Below, piece after piece: positions 5,345 through 7,333 of a stretch of 7,333 bases of DNA (the first letter of the stretch is position 1; each line of letters opens with the position of its first letter). The translations under genes were made by a program, and so were the position numbers. The notes beneath the pieces were generated by a model. It saw only the letters and a list, made by a program, of their open reading frames with translations. It ran no database searches and was not told the origin of the DNA. This DNA is from an uncultured Collinsella sp. (lineage in GTDB: Bacteria > Actinomycetota > Coriobacteriia > Coriobacteriales > Coriobacteriaceae), in assembly GCA_902491415.1 (NCBI GenBank), contig CABUHP010000085.1, positions 1-7,333 on the forward strand, read 5' to 3'.

Positions 5345-7333
5345 TTACTCGGCGCTCTTGAGGGCGCCGACCATGTCGATCTTATTGAGAGTTCGGTTGG
5401 TGGCGAGGTTGACGATGATCGTAAAGCCAAAGGAAAGCAGCACGGCGAGCACGTAGCTTAGCGGCTCGACCTCAACGTCAAAGTACAGCGACGGCATCTG
5501 CAGGATGTACGTGAAGCTCTCGGCCAGCAAGCCACCCAGCGGCACGCCCAACGCAGCGCCGATCGCCGTGAGGATCAACGTCTCCTTGTTGACGTAATGG
5601 TGCACCTCGCCACGGCGGAAGCCCAGCACCTTGATGGTCGCCAGCTCGCGTTCGCGCTCGGAGATATTCGTGTTGGACAGCGTAAACACCACCACAAACG
5701 ATAGGCACGCCGCCATAAAGGTCACGAGCACCACGACGGAATTGATGATAGTGAAGTTCGCCTCGAAGTTCTGCCAATGTTCAGCCGTGCTCGAGATGGT
5801 GAGCCAACCGTCGCTCTTAAGATTCTTGCTAAACGCAATCTGGTCGGCCGACGAGCCCTTAAGCAGCACAAAGACGCCGTTGAGGCGTGCGCTTCGACCG
5901 AACGCGCGCTCATAGGTGCCCTGCGTCATGTAAAGCGTGTTGCCCAGATAGTTAAGCGAAATGTCGCTGACTTTGACCTTGGCGACATTGAGCGACGAAT
6001 CCTGGACGTGTGCCGTATCGCCCGGCTGAATCCCCAGCACCAGCTGTGAACTCTTACTCAGATACACGTCTCCGTCACGCAAAGACAGCGGCTCTTTGGA
6101 CTCGTCCTCGAGGCACACGTAGTCGTCCAGATCGTTCATGCGGTCATCGGGCACCACGATCAGCTGCACGGTCTCGCTCTTGCCGCCAAACGTAAAGGTA
6201 ACGTTGTCAGTCATGATCGGCAGCGTCGAAGTTACGGTCACGTTGGAATCATTGGCCGCGCTGCGCTCATCCAATGCCGCGCACGTCTGCGAAAAATCGT
6301 CGGGATTGGCAACCGCCAGCAAGTCATAGCGCGTGATATGCCCATACTGCTTGGGCGAAAGCGCGACCGACGTGTCGCGAATACCCATACCGCAGATCAC
6401 AAGCGCGGTGCAACCCGCGATACCGAAGATGGTCATAAAGGCGCGCTTTTTGTAGCGGAACAGGTTACGTGCTGCCACCTTGTTCAAAAAGCCCATGCGG
6501 CGCCAGATAAAGCCGATGCGCTCGAGCAAGATGCGCGAGCCAGCGCGCGGGGCCTTGGGACGCATAAGCGAGGCCGGGGTCTCGGCCATCTCGTGGCGAC
6601 AGGCGATAATCGTGGCGCCCACCACGCCCACGGCAAACAGCGCCACCGAAACGATCGAGGACACGATGTCGTACGAAAGCAACATCTGGGGCAGCGAGTA
6701 CATGTCGTCGAACACCGTAAACAGGAACAGCGGCAGGCCCACAAATCCGATGATGTTGCCGAGCACGCCGCCGATCAGGCACGCCCACAGCGCATAGTCC
6801 ACGTATTTGGACAGGATGCGCTCGCGCGAGTAGCCGAGCGCCTTGTACAGGCCAATGAGCGTGCGCTCCTCCTCGACCATACGCGTGGCGGTGGTGAGGC
6901 TGATGAGCACGGCGACGATAAAGAAGATGAACGGGAACACCGTGGCGATGGCTTCAATTGACGAGCTATCGCTCTCCACGCTCGAGTAGCTTGCGATATT
7001 GCCGCGGTCCTGGATGTACCAGGTGCATTCGCCCAGGTCGGAAAGCTCGGCGCGGGCATCGGCAAAATGCTGGTCGGCGGCGGCGCGGCGCTGGTCCAAC
7101 TCGGCCTGAGCCTGGACGCGCTCCTCGCTGCCCTCGGCCATACGGTTGATGTTATCCTGCTCGATCCCAAAGAGCATGGCGGCCTGACGCTCGGCCGTAT
7201 CCAAGCTTGTCGGCGTGTCAACCGTCAACTCCTGGACGCGCGCCTTCTCACGCTCCTCGCGGATCTTCTCGATGTTGCCTTTGACCTCGTTGATCTTTGT
7301 CGTGTAGGCATCTGAATAGGAGTTAAGACTCTT
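5345..7333 (-). CDS. FtsX-domain ABC transporter permease, 5' partial
   Basis: The frame is open to the right edge, so only the C-terminal 662 residues are seen; the usual length of such two-FtsX-domain permeases is about 1,000 residues or more. A TTG at 7228 is not a real start. Visible order: a charged, helical, probably coiled-coil external segment (residues 1 to about 100); the first FtsX domain with three helices (about 126-147, 178-208, 223-245) and the cytoplasmic motif TRMVEEERTLIGLYKALGY; a fourth helix near 299-318 after VAARNLFRYKKRAF; an external beta-rich domain (about 320-525); then the second FtsX domain (from about 530) with NISERERELATIKVLGF and two more helix regions. This architecture belongs to MacB/LolC-type (type VII) ABC systems, which couple ATP hydrolysis to work on envelope substrates rather than classical transport. 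The ATPase partner must lie outside the window. The substrate is unknown. Confidence 0.93.
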   Translation of the reverse strand, partial: KSLNSYSDAYTTKINEVKGNIEKIREEREKARVQELTVDTPTSLDTAERQAAMLFGIEQDNINRMAEGSEERVQAQAELDQRRAAADQHFADARAELSDLGECTWYIQDRGNIASYSSVESDSSSIEAIATVFPFIFFIVAVLISLTTATRMVEEERTLIGLYKALGYSRERILSKYVDYALWACLIGGVLGNIIGFVGLPLFLFTVFDDMYSLPQMLLSYDIVSSIVSVALFAVGVVGATIIACRHEMAETPASLMRPKAPRAGSRILLERIGFIWRRMGFLNKVAARNLFRYKKRAFMTIFGIAGCTALVICGMGIRDTSVALSPKQYGHITRYDLLAVANPDDFSQTCAALDERSAANDSNVTVTSTLPIMTDNVTFTFGGKSETVQLIVVPDDRMNDLDDYVCLEDESKEPLSLRDGDVYLSKSSQLVLGIQPGDTAHVQDSSLNVAKVKVSDISLNYLGNTLYMTQGTYERAFGRSARLNGVFVLLKGSSADQIAFSKNLKSDGWLTISSTAEHWQNFEANFTIINSVVVLVTFMAACLSFVVVFTLSNTNISERERELATIKVLGFRRGEVHHYVNKETLILTAIGAALGVPLGGLLAESFTYILQMPSLYFDVEVEPLSYVLAVLLSFGFTIIVNLATNRTLNKIDMVGALKSAE

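Overview
The window looks like chromosomal DNA from a high-GC actinobacterium. The gene set, codon use and GC-rich terminator hairpins suggest the gut Coriobacteriia, most likely Collinsella or a close relative. This is an inference from protein style and composition; no ribosomal or other taxonomic marker is present. No tRNA, rRNA, CRISPR array, transposase, phage or plasmid gene was seen.

Layout. (1) Bases 3-701, + strand: the 3' two thirds of a D-2-hydroxyacid dehydrogenase, cut by the window edge. (2) Bases 702-953: a convergent gap with a plain hairpin, a strong + strand terminator inside a second inverted repeat, and a weaker hairpin serving the - strand gene. (3) Bases 954-2339, - strand: an M18 zinc aminopeptidase. 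(4) Bases 2340-2500: a divergent gap with two possible aminopeptidase starts. (5) Bases 2501-3586, + strand: a membrane-anchored Ntn hydrolase of the choloylglycine hydrolase/linear amide hydrolase type. (6) Bases 3587-3726: a gap with a GC-rich hairpin and a possible extended -10 promoter. (7) Bases 3727-4806, + strand: a group III 'mixed' 6-phosphofructokinase. (8) Bases 4807-5344: a 538-base convergent gap dense in palindromes: a 121-bp nested inverted repeat with a terminator in its centre, a 212-bp MITE-like element with 29-bp imperfect terminal inverted repeats, and a strong - strand terminator. (9) Bases 5345-7333, - strand: the C-terminal 662 residues of a large FtsX-type ABC permease, cut by the window edge.

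The five genes do not form an operon. They are mostly single units on alternating strands, each followed by a hairpin. Taken together they are housekeeping and surface functions: alpha-keto/hydroxy acid metabolism, peptide breakdown, hydrolysis of an external or envelope amide, glycolysis, and an envelope transporter or stress-type ABC system whose ATPase must lie outside the window.

No clearly new multi-gene system is visible. The features most worth following are the two unusual palindromic structures in the 4807-5344 gap, the substrate-site residues of the phosphofructokinase, and the long membrane-anchored pro-region of the Ntn hydrolase.
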